NCBI GenBank assembly: GCA_960531495.1
Contig: OY482859.1
Location: forward strand, 10,869,661 to 10,933,660
Source: Zeus faber
Taxonomy: Eukaryota; Chordata; Actinopteri; Zeiformes; Zeidae
DNA length: 64,000 nt
Direction: 5' to 3'
Part shown: in pieces, positions 36,001 to 55,100 of the stretch
Numbering within the stretch: the first letter of the stretch is position 1
Layout: every line of letters starts with the position of its first letter
Notes under the pieces: model-generated
What the model was told of the DNA's origin: nothing
Databases searched by the model: none
The model's input: the letters and a program-made list of their open reading frames with translations, nothing else
Program-made: the position numbers and the translations under genes

Positions 36001-38848
36001 CCACGGTGAGTTTGTTGACAACTTGACCGCATAAAGTGTTACTATAGTTAAATATATTGTTTTGGTTCTTTTTTTAATGATAATTTTATTTTTATTTTTA
36101 TTTTTTTCTAGTTTTTACTTATTTTCAATTATACCCAACATCCATTTGTTTGCAACATATACTGTTTATGAAAGTGTGTACAACGCATAGCACAGCCGCA
36201 TTATTTAAATGATTACAATTTCAAAGAAACAAAACACCCCACCCATCCCTCCCACTTCTCCCTCTCAACCACCCCCCGATTGTCCCCTTAGGTCCAGATC
36301 TTCACAAGGATTGATTGTCCGTTGAGGTGTTTGTCCATCCTAGAATTGCAGGAGTGCATCTAATATAGTCCCTAAAGTTTTGCAAAGAGCCTTTTAGGGT
36401 ATATCTGATTTTCTCCACTTTCAGAAACTGCATAGTGTCTCTAATCCCTCTCATAAAGTTGCAGTAGGAGGTGCTTCATCTGGATGAGATGTATAGCGAC
36501 CTAGGAGGTAAATGCTATGATTACATAAGTTTTGCCTTTAAGGGAACGACTTTCAGGAGTAAATCCAAATAGGGCACATTTGGGGTTGGGGGTGATGTCT
36601 TTTTGAAACATCTCACTGTGTGCCTTAAAAATGCCGGCCCAAAATGTGCTAAGGTTGGGGCAGGACCAGAACATCTTTATGCAGTCTGCTGCTTGGCCTT
36701 TGCAGCGAGGGCATGAAAGGACTACATTTCGAAAAAGTTTTGTCAGCCTTGCCTTGGTCAAGTGTGCTCCAAAACAATTTTGAGTTGTATTAAAATGTGC
36801 CTGGTACAAGGGGAGGTTTTCTATATTAAGTCGAGCACTTCCTCCCATTGATCATCCGTCATTTCATCTTCAAGATCATCCTCCCAATGTTTCTTAACAT
36901 CTTGCAGTGAGTGAGGGAGGATATATTGTTATAAAGAATAGAAATGAGACCTTTGTGATATGGGGATAATGGCAGAATATGATCAGCAGTGTTGTTTTTT
37001 TGGAAGATCTGGAAAGGAAGCCAAATGTCTAATTTGGAGATATCTAAAAAAAGTGAGACTTTGGTAAATCGAATAATTGAGATACTTGTTGAAAGAATCC
37101 AAAATTGTCTTCAACATATAGATTATAAAATAATGGGTGGAAAGTTATGATTATTCTTGATGGGGGAGTGCACCGCTGTTGCGTGCAAAATGAAATGAAA
37201 TGCCTTCTGAATTGTGATGAGATTCTGACTGAGTGATAGACCACTGGATTAGAGCAAGATTGATCCATGTGCCTTTTTTTTTTAATTTATTTTTAATTTT
37301 TTTAATTTTTAAACACCGTCCCTAAAAGTCTCTGTACGAGAATGTAGAGGTAAAGTGAGACCCGATCAGCAGTGGCTACTGGACATCTCTGAGCGGAGAA
37401 GGGGAGAGCCTTCGCCCTCTCCCTCTCACTCTCCGCTCCAGTTTGAGAACACGGTAAACTGCATTTACACCGTTTAAATTCTCAGATTTTTCCTGGCGGA
37501 ATAAAAAAAACCCCAATAAAAACCTCTGTGATCAACGTCAATCATGATCGATGGACTCGATTGCCGATGACTAATTTGGTAGAGGATTTAATCTTAAATC
37601 GGCCCTGGACTACTGCACGTAGTGGTACTTTGTGTATAAAGCGCCTCATTCTACACCGAGGAAGTCCTCAGATTGTCTAAGAGCAATGGTAAGAGGTTCG
37701 ATGGCGAAGACTAGTGGTGATAAATTGCAGCCGTGGCTTGTGTCTCTGCCAAGAGGAAAGTACTCAGATTTCTGTCCATTAGTAATTACTGCGGCCAGGG
37801 GGTGAGAATAGAGGATTTTTATCCAAGAAATAAAAGTCCTCAAATCCAAACTGTTTTGGGGCTGAAAACAAATATTGCCATTCTATGACCCTGTCAAACG
37901 CTTATACAGCGTCAAGTGATATCGCCATTTCGAGGGAAGGGAGAAGGGGAATAAACAATGTCTGAAAGTTTCTGAAGTTTGAGCTCGAGTGCCTGTTTAA
38001 TATAAAGTCTGTTTGGTCCGGCAAAATTATTTGTGGTATAATCTTCTCCAGTCTTGTTGCCAGAACCTCGGACAAAATGTTATAGTCCACACTTAGAAGA
38101 CAGATTGGGCGATAGGAGGAGCACCGGAGTGGGTCTTTACGAACTTTTGGTAGGAGTGTTATTGCAGCTCGCTGTAAGGTTTTGGGGAAAGACGTCCAGA
38201 TGACAGAGATTCATTAAACATAGAAACCAGCAGAGGGCACAGCTCAAGTGCAATTTTATTTTTTTATTATTATTATTATTATATATATATATTTTTTTTT
38301 GCATTTTAAGGATTTGATGGCTTCTAGAATCTCTGCATTGGGGATCTCACCTCCCGATAGAGTTTTGTTCTGCTGGAACAGAAGGGAAAGTTAGGTTATC
38401 AAAGAAGAGATTGGGTCGTGAGATAGGATCCCATTCAGAGCTGTATAAGTTGCTGTAGTACTGCCTGAAGGTGCTGTCGATGTCACCTGTTGCACCGCAA
38501 ATCTTGGGAAGAAGACGAGGACTGAGCTTGACCAGCTTGCTGGTCTTATCACCTGAATGGTGAACATTATATCAAGCTTTTGTAATTAACTATGTGGCTT
38601 TGTCTGTGAAAAGTAAGTTATAGTCTGTCTGTAGTCTAAAAAGGGGTTGGGGAAGGGGAGGAGCAGTAGTGGCGGCGATCAATCTTATGACTTAGTGACG
38701 ACTGAGATATGTAATTACGTTTGAAATCTCTTGCTTTCTTTGCCCCGTTTTTACTCCATTTAATTTTTTTCAGAGCTTTGTGCCTGTGCGTGTGGATCCC
38801 TCCTCGGGCCCCAGCTCGCCCTGCTCCTCTCCGCTGCGGGAGCGATGA
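30002..38848 (+). CDS. troap: Tastin (trophinin-associated protein)
   Basis: Tastin is a spindle- and centrosome-associated phosphoprotein needed for mitosis, largely disordered. Fifteen exons join in phase to 700 codons: 30002-30063, 30203-30434, 30528-30969, 31140-31258, 31886-31937, 32240-32331, 32495-32546, 32824-32927, 33567-33621, 33724-33803, 33884-33979, 34331-34435, 34643-34976, 35803-36005, 38774-38848. The signature of human tastin (a D-P-x-A-x-x-x-I-L-x-x-x-G-V block followed by an AQRV motif) appears as FSPDPTAMRCILEDQGV then AQRVPVKK, and in two further diverged copies upstream. The C-terminus has LDEEVATYTS, NPLVSILHFQE and SFVPV, matching the LDDECAFYTS, NPVATLLEWQD and FIPV blocks of human tastin. 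An acidic run near residues 508-530 is encoded by a GAG microsatellite. The exon 33724-33803 acceptor and the 33979 donor (GTGGGG) are the weakest calls. The 2.8 kb last intron holds a fossil L1. Confidence 0.9.
34675..34738. repeat. Coding (GAG)n repeat inside troap
   Basis: Imperfect GAG/CAG triplets in exon 34643-34976 encode a run of glutamates broken by glutamines. Being in frame, length changes would alter protein length without frameshift. Confidence 0.85.
36230..38560 (-). mobile_element. Fossil L1-type LINE ORF2 fragment in the last troap intron
   Basis: On the minus strand, going from high to low coordinates, an L1-like ORF2 can be followed through several frames. At about 38540-38340 is the pre-RT linker (PKICGATGDIDSTFRQYYSN). 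At about 38090-37900 is the RT start (LSEVLATRLEKIIPQIILPD then QTDFI). At about 37900-37660 is the RT core (FISWIKILYSHPLAAVITNG, then LSPLVFAIEPL). At about 36900-36500 is the C-terminal part (DDQWEEVL, CPRCKG, FWSCPNLSTFW). Frameshifts and in-frame stops show it is inactive. It is antisense to troap. Outer limits are approximate. Confidence 0.8.
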
Positions 38849-39018
38849 CTTTGCACTATGGAGGTTCCTCCGCCGCACTTGCTGAGGAGGAAGGAATTGA
38901 GTCTGTGGAACTTTTCAAACCCTATAGTATTGATAAGTAAAATAATGTATACATTTTGAATGATGCATTGAAATTTTTTTTGTTTTTTTGTTTTTGGACG
39001 TGCTCAATTTGAAAAAAA

Positions 39019-39060
<42 letters not shown>

Positions 39061-39205
39061 CACAACTGTGGCAACTCTGTTCATCTTTGTGTCAACACTA
39101 CATTTTTGTATCAGGATCTATATTTCATCGTATCAGAATCTTGAGTAGATATGAAAATGTACATATTCTTAATGTACAGTGTCAATAAAAGAAGTTCAAC
39201 TTGAG
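38849..39205 (+). other. troap 3' UTR with poly(A) signal
   Basis: AATAAA lies at 39184-39189, about 336 nt after the stop. The UTR includes a (GT)n microsatellite at about 39021-39059. Confidence 0.65.
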
Positions 39206-41185
39206 CACGATTCTGATGAGTACATTACACTTAAAAAAACAACAACAACAACAAATAAATAAATAAACCAATAATGGAAACGAGCTCGTTGGTGCACGTT
39301 CAGAACTGCAAAGCTGCACTAATTCATCCAAGTCACCAGTTCCACACATGACATCAACACGTTTCACACGGAGACCAGAGCTCCTCGTCGCGACGCGAGG
39401 TTCGTCTCTCTCTCTCTCTCTCTCAATCACTCTTTTTTTTTTTTGAGATTCGGTTCTTGAGTGACTGAAGATACGTTGGATTCTCCCGATTCCAACCCGT
39501 GGTCGGTGCAGCGCGCGGCGGTGGGCGAGGGAAGGTGCATCCCGAACGGGGGAACGGAGTTGATCGCATGGACCGGGGACGTGTACGTCAGGCGCACTCT
39601 GTTTTAGAACGACACCCGAGTCCTCGACCCCTCTTCTTTGTGCCGCTGCCCTCGACGTTGCCCCTCGGCCATTACGTTCAGTTCGCCAAATCGAACGATC
39701 GCTCGCGTTGACTCACGAGTCGTTTCAAAGTATTCGTCTGTGACGTTGGGTGACGTTTCGGCGGTGAGCGGGATGAGGAGGAGGAGGATGATGTTGTTCA
39801 CAGGCTGCCGTGTGGAGTGAGGTTGTTTCAGTGTAAGAAGTGTGTCATGGCTGAGTTAAGGTTGGTGAAATGTACCTGCGGTGTCTGTAAGGGAGGATAG
39901 CGCCCGAACACTAGTCCGACACCAAGCCCCTTGGGTTTTTTTTTTGGGGATTTCTTTATTTATTTTATCTTTTTACAAATATGTCAGGGATCATGTGCAG
40001 CATCACGAGGGGGCTCTGTCCGTGGTAATGCTCTTTGCTGCTGATCGCCGCGTCAGAACCGAGCCGCGTGGTGACAGTGATGCCTGGAGAGTTCAGCTGG
40101 TGGTGGGAATTCCGGCTCTTTTTCGGGAGTCGGATCATTTGGTTCGGCTCAGCAGCCAGAGCCGGCTCTTCCGGCTCCCAAGCGGAGTACCGCTCCTGGG
40201 CTTTTAGAATGCAGCGAAACGCAGCAATGTTTTGACCTGTGATTGGTATGTCTGCACATGTATCACTTAAAAATGTTCTATTTAATTATACTGAGCCTTA
40301 CAATTTCCCGAACGCCATAATCTGACATTACGTTGGGTCTAAAAACCTTAAATAACGTTAAAACAACATTCATATCGATGGTTAAAGAATAAGCCCTAGT
40401 TGTAGAACAAAATAATACACTACGAATGAAATACGGTTGAAGTACGGTTGATAAATGACAACACAACTCTATACAGATAAGTGTGTTTCATTTTAATCTG
40501 TTAGATAGAATATGGAACAAAAAAATAAAAATAAAAACAAAATACCGCCACGTTCAAAAATGCGTTTTTCTTTGCGATTTAAATTGTATATTGATTTAAA
40601 TTGCGTACGTACAAAAAAAACATACAAAAGTCACACCATGATTGGCTCTTAAATGTTAGAACCGAAGTGAGACGTTTCTGGATCGTGTTTAACAAATGCG
40701 TCACGGGATCATCTTGTTATTCTGTCCTGTATTCATTTACAAAAGAGAGAGAAAGACAAATAAAACAAAAAATAAATGAATGGGCGCTCAGACGGGAGCC
40801 GACTACCATCGTTTGACTTTTAGCGACACTTTAAATCTGCGTAGGCAGCGAAATAGTAAAATCAGTGTGTAGACTTGGGGACACGTGGCACACCGTTCAT
40901 TGAGATTTAAGCTACGTTTGCATGTTTACCGAGGAACAAGCAAACTAGCCTGACCCCGAAAAAATGTGACTGTTCAAAAAAATATATTCTCAAAACATTC
41001 TTTGCGTGATGGAGGAAAAAAATAAAATAAATCAGCATACTACATTTACACAGTGTATCGTGTTTGCGTCTCAAACTATCTGATACAGGTGGCTCCACGG
41101 CCTCGTGTTGTATATTTAGCTCGGACGTGCGACTGCGTGGGGGCATGGAGGTGGGGGCTTGGGGCAGGATGGGGAAGAGGTTCAC
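39206..41185. other. troap-pfkm intergenic region, no gene seen
   Basis: The stretch holds simple repeats ((CAA)n about 39239-39253, (TC)n about 39405-39423, poly(T) about 39937-39948) and otherwise unannotatable DNA. The longest ORFs are in GC-rich patches and look like no known family. I found no splice-bounded exon. Confidence 0.5.
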
Positions 41186-41192
41186 TATAAAG
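41186..41192 (+). promoter_or_regulatory. Candidate pfkm TATA box
   Basis: TATAAAG lies 139 bp upstream of the pfkm start codon in a GC-rich setting. It would place a transcription start near 41215. A TATA-driven start fits a strongly expressed muscle gene, but this is inference. Confidence 0.45.
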
Positions 41193-41324
41193 CCCGCGCT
41201 CTGGCCCGTCCCTCCCCCGAGGAGCAGAGGCCAGTGTGGACGGGACGGCGAGCGCGCCAACGCTCTTGTCTCTTCTCCCTTCTTTTCCGCCAGGCAGGCC
41301 GTCCCCTTCGGGCCCTCTGGAAAC

Positions 41325-49351
<8,027 letters not shown>

Positions 49352-49530
49352 ACGCAGCGAGCGGAGTGTTGCTCGCAGGGAGTAAAAAAGAAGACGAGGA
49401 CGAGATCATCACAGCTTCATAAGATCACTTAAGATGCTTGTCCTACCCGACTTCATGTCTGTGATCCTCGTGGGTCGGCTGTCTCACCCTTGAGGGGGAC
49501 GTTCCAATAAAAGTACAGGACGTCTTCTTG
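49352..49530 (+). other. pfkm 3' UTR with poly(A) signal
   Basis: AATAAA at 49506-49511, about 155 nt after the stop codon. Confidence 0.7.
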
Positions 49531-51640
49531 CACTTTCACCTTTTCCTCTCGCACTTTGTGATCACTTCAAGAAGATTAAATGTCTATCACGACGCTTTTG
49601 TCAGGTTTTTTTTCGTGTCCTCATTTATGTTTATTGACACACGATTGATTGATGGCAATTTGGTTAGAGAAGAATTCACTACTCAGACAAGCTGCCCTCG
49701 CTTTTAATATTGGAACCCTGAAACAAGGTATAAAACTGTTCAGTCCAGACAGAAGGATACTATACATATCCTCTTGTGAGCTTTTTCTTTCAAAGTCCCA
49801 GTGTTTACCCTGCAACTAAAGTAAGATATGATGACACTTTATTAATCCCCAGGGGGAAATTCCGAAATTCAGTGTACCACATAATGGACTGAGGAAGTTG
49901 CGTTTACAAGGGTGTGAAAACAGACAAACAAAAGCAGAAATTTGGGCGTTCTGCACAGCCTGGCCCCCAGAGTGCACGTTGTCATGAGCGAATATTTTCT
50001 TATCACTGAAAATCTCACATTTGTCCAGGAACATATGAAGACTGACTCAACGTAATCATTGTAAAACGTCAAAGCGTGCAATAAAGCCTGCCAAGCGTAT
50101 GACTTGCTGCTTTGATTCTTCTTTCACCATAGTATACACACTCTTGAATAAGAGGAACCTGTGATTTCTGAGGGCTACTTGCACAAGCTTCACAGATGGG
50201 TGCAGGAGTTAACATGAGCCACTAGGAAGTAGTGTCGTCACAGGCTTTCTCAATGGAACCGGTGCCAAATTACTCTGGTGGCTTTATCAAGTGAGCTCCT
50301 GGGTTTTACCCTTGAGTCATAAGCGTGGAGCTTTATCTGCGCTTGTGTTATGAGCAGGTGTTTTGACATTTAAGTTCACATTTTAAGTGATAGATTAGGC
50401 TGATAAATAAGTTATGCAACGTGTTTATTTGAAGAGAGAGCGTAAAACTGACTTCAGTTTGTCAAAGAGTTTGCATTGAGGACATTTCTCTTTAAATTTC
50501 TATTTACCTTTCTTAGAGGTCAAATAAGCCCATTCCTTATCAATGAATGCATATCGCTTTACTTTAAATATTCCATGTGTGCAGTCGTGGTTTTATTTCA
50601 TTCCATTCAAATAAAGATGTTGAAGTCGCATTAAATCAAAACAAGGATGTGTTGATACTGTATAATAAAGTTATAATTCACTCACGAATGAACAGTTCTG
50701 CTCTTGGAAAATAAGAATACAATCCAGGAAATAATTTAAAATAAATTAATTTAATCCAATACATAAATGTAGTAAGAGATTAAAAAAAGGCTTAATGTTA
50801 TTTTTTCAAGTGAATAAAAACCAATCTGAGATAATAATAATAATAATAAAAATAATAGGGTAAGGTAAGACGTACATAAACACACACATTCACACCTAGT
50901 TTGTAATCTCTAACCACTACAGAGCGATGGAGTCACCACGCAAATGGACGTTGAGAACCGCAACCTGCACATCGGATGATGATGTCACAAAGCGCCTTAC
51001 TCTAAAACTCCTCTCGTTCCATTACCTGGTTAAAGTTTTTGAACATTGGTGTGTTGGTGAAGCCTTGAGGTTCCTTCACTTTTGGTCAAAATTCACTGTT
51101 TTTCCCCCACAAATTTCTTCTCCGAATGTAAATCGATTTGGGTGAAAGTTGAACCGCGATATGTCTGTGACGTCCCGGTTCTAACGACACCTCGACCGTG
51201 TCCGCGGCTGCAGCGGTCGCTCTGTTCCGGACACTTTAAGGCCGAAAGATTCAGAGGAAAATTATAAAAATCAGAACAATAACGATATGGGGACTATCCC
51301 TATGAGACGGACCCCTAACAACAACAACAACAACAATAATGAGAATAACAAATATAAAAAAGTAGTAATATGTAATAAACCAAATAATTAACTAAATAAT
51401 TGTGTAATGTTATATAATAAACCGTTTTCCCCTGGACAAGTATGTTCTGGAAATTATATTTAAAATTAAATAAAATGTAATTATATCTCAATAAATGTAT
51501 TAAACATTTAAAAATGTATTTTTTTTTTAATAACATATATGTTTATTTAATACAAATAACTTGACTGTTCGTGTCAGCGACAGAAAAGCGAACGTGTCAA
51601 ACTTTTACTTATTTCCGTTGAATAAATGAGAGATAAAGTT
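49531..51640. other. pfkm-larp4 intergenic region, no gene seen
   Basis: Mostly AT-rich unique-looking DNA. A dispersed-repeat fragment (CACTTTATTAATCCCCAGGG, about 49834) and imperfect (TAA)n and (AAC)n tracts (about 50833, 51318) are present. No exon-like ORF was found. Confidence 0.5.
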
Positions 51641-52136
51641 CAACCGGAAGCGGAAGCGCCGCGGCGAAGGGTCACGCAGAGCCGCAAAGGCCTTCGGGAC
51701 GGTGGAGGACCGTGCTGCGCCGAGGCGAGGTGCGTGTCCCCAGTGTCCGCTTGGGTCTCCCGGCTCGGAATGCGCGTCACGAAGTCGCTCCGTCGGGAAT
51801 GAGCAGAGGAAGCTGCGGCTACAGCGCGGGTCCGAGAAGCACCATGTTCCGCGGGGGCTTCCGCACCTGATATCTCGGCGTCAAAGTTGAGTTTCGCACC
51901 GCTAGCCGCCGTTAGCCAGCGTCGTTGATTCATACATACGCGTTAGCTTCCGAGCTAGCTAGCCAGCTAGCTAGCTAGCTACCCCTGGTTTCGTACGTTC
52001 CCGGGCCGCCCTGTAGGAGCCGCACAGCCGCGGGACGGACCGCCGATCCCGGGGTGTTTTGGCGCGCACGCTTCGGTCGTGAGCCGGAGGGGGTCGGGGA
52101 GAACGCCACGGGGGAGACGCGAGCCAGGGGCGGCCG
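51641..52136 (+). promoter_or_regulatory. larp4 CpG-rich promoter and 5' UTR
   Basis: This is a GC- and CpG-rich stretch directly upstream of the larp4 ATG. It contains a short palindromic AGCT/GCTA run (about 51953-51980). The transcription start is not determinable. No TATA box was seen. Confidence 0.5.
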
Positions 52137-55100
52137 ATGAGTTCGGACCAGGGCGGAGAGCCGCCGCTGCTGCAGGAGGAGGAGGCCGAGCCGGGACCGA
52201 AGAGCGGAGCGAAGGACGAGGCTCCGCCCGGGACCGAGGAAGGGTCGGGCGGCATGGTGAGTGGCGGCCTTCAGGGATAACCCTCACCATCCACACACAC
52301 CGAACCCCAGATCCCGTCTGTGTTTCCCCGCCGCAGACCCCCCATATGTGTTCCATTCAGTTTAAATGTGCAAGATGCTTCCACTTCACGGTGTCCTCAC
52401 TTTTTTTTTTTAATTTTTTTTTTATTATTATTTTTTTTAATCGAGTTTAGTGGTGTTGCGTGAAACGCGACGTTAACCCCCGTGGAGGCGGTTCACGTCC
52501 AGGTGCCATTGAACCAGGAAACCGCCACACGTGTGTAAATTTAATCAGCTGCGTTTCCACCATTACCCACCAGACAGGCTAGCGATAGCAAGGTCTCGGG
52601 CTAATATTAGCCTATTAGCTTAGCTCTCCGCAGGAGCGAGCAGGCTCATTAAGTAGTTTGCTGAGTAATGATTAGCGGAGCTCAAGTTACGGCGCTGGGC
52701 GTCGAATCATAATGGTGCTCGCTAGGCCTGCGGGAAGCTCCGAGTTATTTTTGCTCACAAAAAAAGGGTCGATCGATGCGGGGATGGGGTCGACGAGCGG
52801 TCTGCGGACAAACTATCATTCATTCGGCCAGCCTTGCCGCTAATCGGCTAGCAGCCAAAGCTAACGGGCTAGCGGCAACACGCTGCCTGGCCTGCGCTGC
52901 GCAGCGGAGTCAGCTGACTGCACTCCGCTCCACACCGCCTAACATGCACTTTAGCCGTGCGCCTCCGCACTTAGCGACCGTGAATGATTTTGGGGGAGTA
53001 TCTTGCGAACTAGACGTGAACCGAGGGTTTAAAAATCGGTAGATGGTGGGTTATAGTGCGCTATGGTACTTGTTATTGGGCAGTTTCCCATGGCAGCTGT
53101 TCTTGTCAGGCCGAAGGGGTGGGTCCTGGATCTACTTTATCCGAGCGTCACTGTTTTGGGAAGACTGAGCTCGTTCTCCCATTAAAGCGGATTCCACGCT
53201 TTAAACATGAACATAATGTTAAATTCCTCACTTTAAACATGAACATAATGTTAAATTCCTCGCTTTATACATGAACATAATGTTAAATTCTCAGCGGCCC
53301 TGCGTGTGTGCAGTGTCAGTCTAACATTTGTTGTGTTTGGGCAAATTGATCCTGTTGAAAGTAGAACACATCCAAGCTCAGACCAACTTGTACTTAGAAC
53401 AAGTATAAATAACTAAAACTGTATGTATTATTTACTGTAACAGTATGTATAAATAAGTCCTGAAAGTTTTGGTACTTTATGGTTCTTCATGCATCTCCGG
53501 GGGAGTTGGTGGCGTGAGAGCCGCACACATAAAAACAGGCAAAAATAATACACGAAAAGAAAAAAAATATGCACCCATCCCAAAAAATGAACACACTTCA
53601 CTGTCAACTCACTGTAAACAAAGTGGGACACTGTCTGTCCATGTAGGGGTAGCATACACATGTAAGTAACAGTTATAACAATTTATCAACAGTTTTGCAA
53701 AAGATGACCTTTAACAAGTTTTAACAGTTTGTACAATAGCTTAAGACCCATTGGAGCAAATGCAGAGAGAACATTTTACTCATGTGTTCCATGACAGTGT
53801 CTTGATGTGTTTGTCACAAATATGGGAAGAAGGCTGTGTCCATAAGGAAGTCGAGATTTTTATTGTTTTTATTTTTTACTTAAGTAAAATTGTTTGACAA
53901 GCTTTGTAATATGCAGAGATACCCAAATAACTAATTTGGTCTATTACACCAGTTATCTCACGATGATATTCAATGGTTCGTTAGTGAAGCTGGACACAAT
54001 CAACTCATCTCTTCACACGCCAGAATTTGGGGAGTTAAATGCATAATGCAAATGCACTGTCAAGTTCGAATAAATTCTTTCACATTGAAGTCTAAAATGC
54101 CAATCCCATGTCCTCTGCATCTTTTGAAGATTCAAGAGATTTATTTGTCATATACATACGTATATGCAGTGAAATATCATTGCAACGCACCCGGACATTA
54201 TGCACAATAAGCTCTAAAGATACTAAAATGTGGGCCATTGACACGGAGGCGCTCTTTCAGAGCGAGACCACAAAGACCAGATCGTTTTTTTGGCTGGGAG
54301 GAACTACACAATGTTGCCTGTGGCTTGAGTGTTCTCTTGGGAGGGAGACGTGGTGGACTAAAGCGTCAGTCTTCATATGTGATTTGTTAATGAGACATTT
54401 AAAATGTTAATCTGTGACTCAGAAGAACCCACTTGGCCTGGGTATTGTTCTTAAAGGGTCCATGTTAACGTGAACGCATAACATCCATGCGTGGACGCAA
54501 CTGCCTTGTCCCTTTTCTCCAGTTGCTGCTCCTAATACACAGAGCTCATGGGGAATTTGTTAATATGGCGACCGTATAGTTTGACTTTGGGATTGCTTAG
54601 TCGTTGATTTGCTCAAGGCCGATCTAGACGCCTGCTTGGTTGAGCCAACAAGTAGCGACACTCGTTTTAATTCGGAACATTTCTACACTTGTGATATGTA
54701 GCATGAATGTCTGACCAGTCTCCCAAAAATATTTATGGTTGCCTTTGTGCTCAAGGCTTGATTTGACGGAGTGTAAACACATTTTCTTCTGTTAATCCAA
54801 TATATTTAACCTATAAATCTGCACTTAAAAAATAAATAAAATTTATTTGAAGGTCACCTCTAAGGGAGCCGGTCTGAACCCAAATGCCGAGGTGTGGCAG
54901 GAGATCCCCGTGGTCCCGAGTGAGGCTGTTGCCGATGGCTCTCATTGGTTGCCTTCCAATGTTGAAGGTGAGATAATGTCATACCCCCGTGTTTTTTAGA
55001 AAATGTGACTGTTTCAGAGTTAGGCAGTGCAAGTTTACTCTGTGCGCATGTATTGTACCTCACCTGCCAGCGGGACTCTAAAAGCAGTGTGTTGCTTGAC

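Noticed and set aside
41064-41324. In-frame ORF extension upstream of the pfkm start codon
   Set aside because: The extension crosses the candidate TATA box, has no similarity to phosphofructokinase and is GC-driven. The ATG at 41325 gives a family-like N-terminus.
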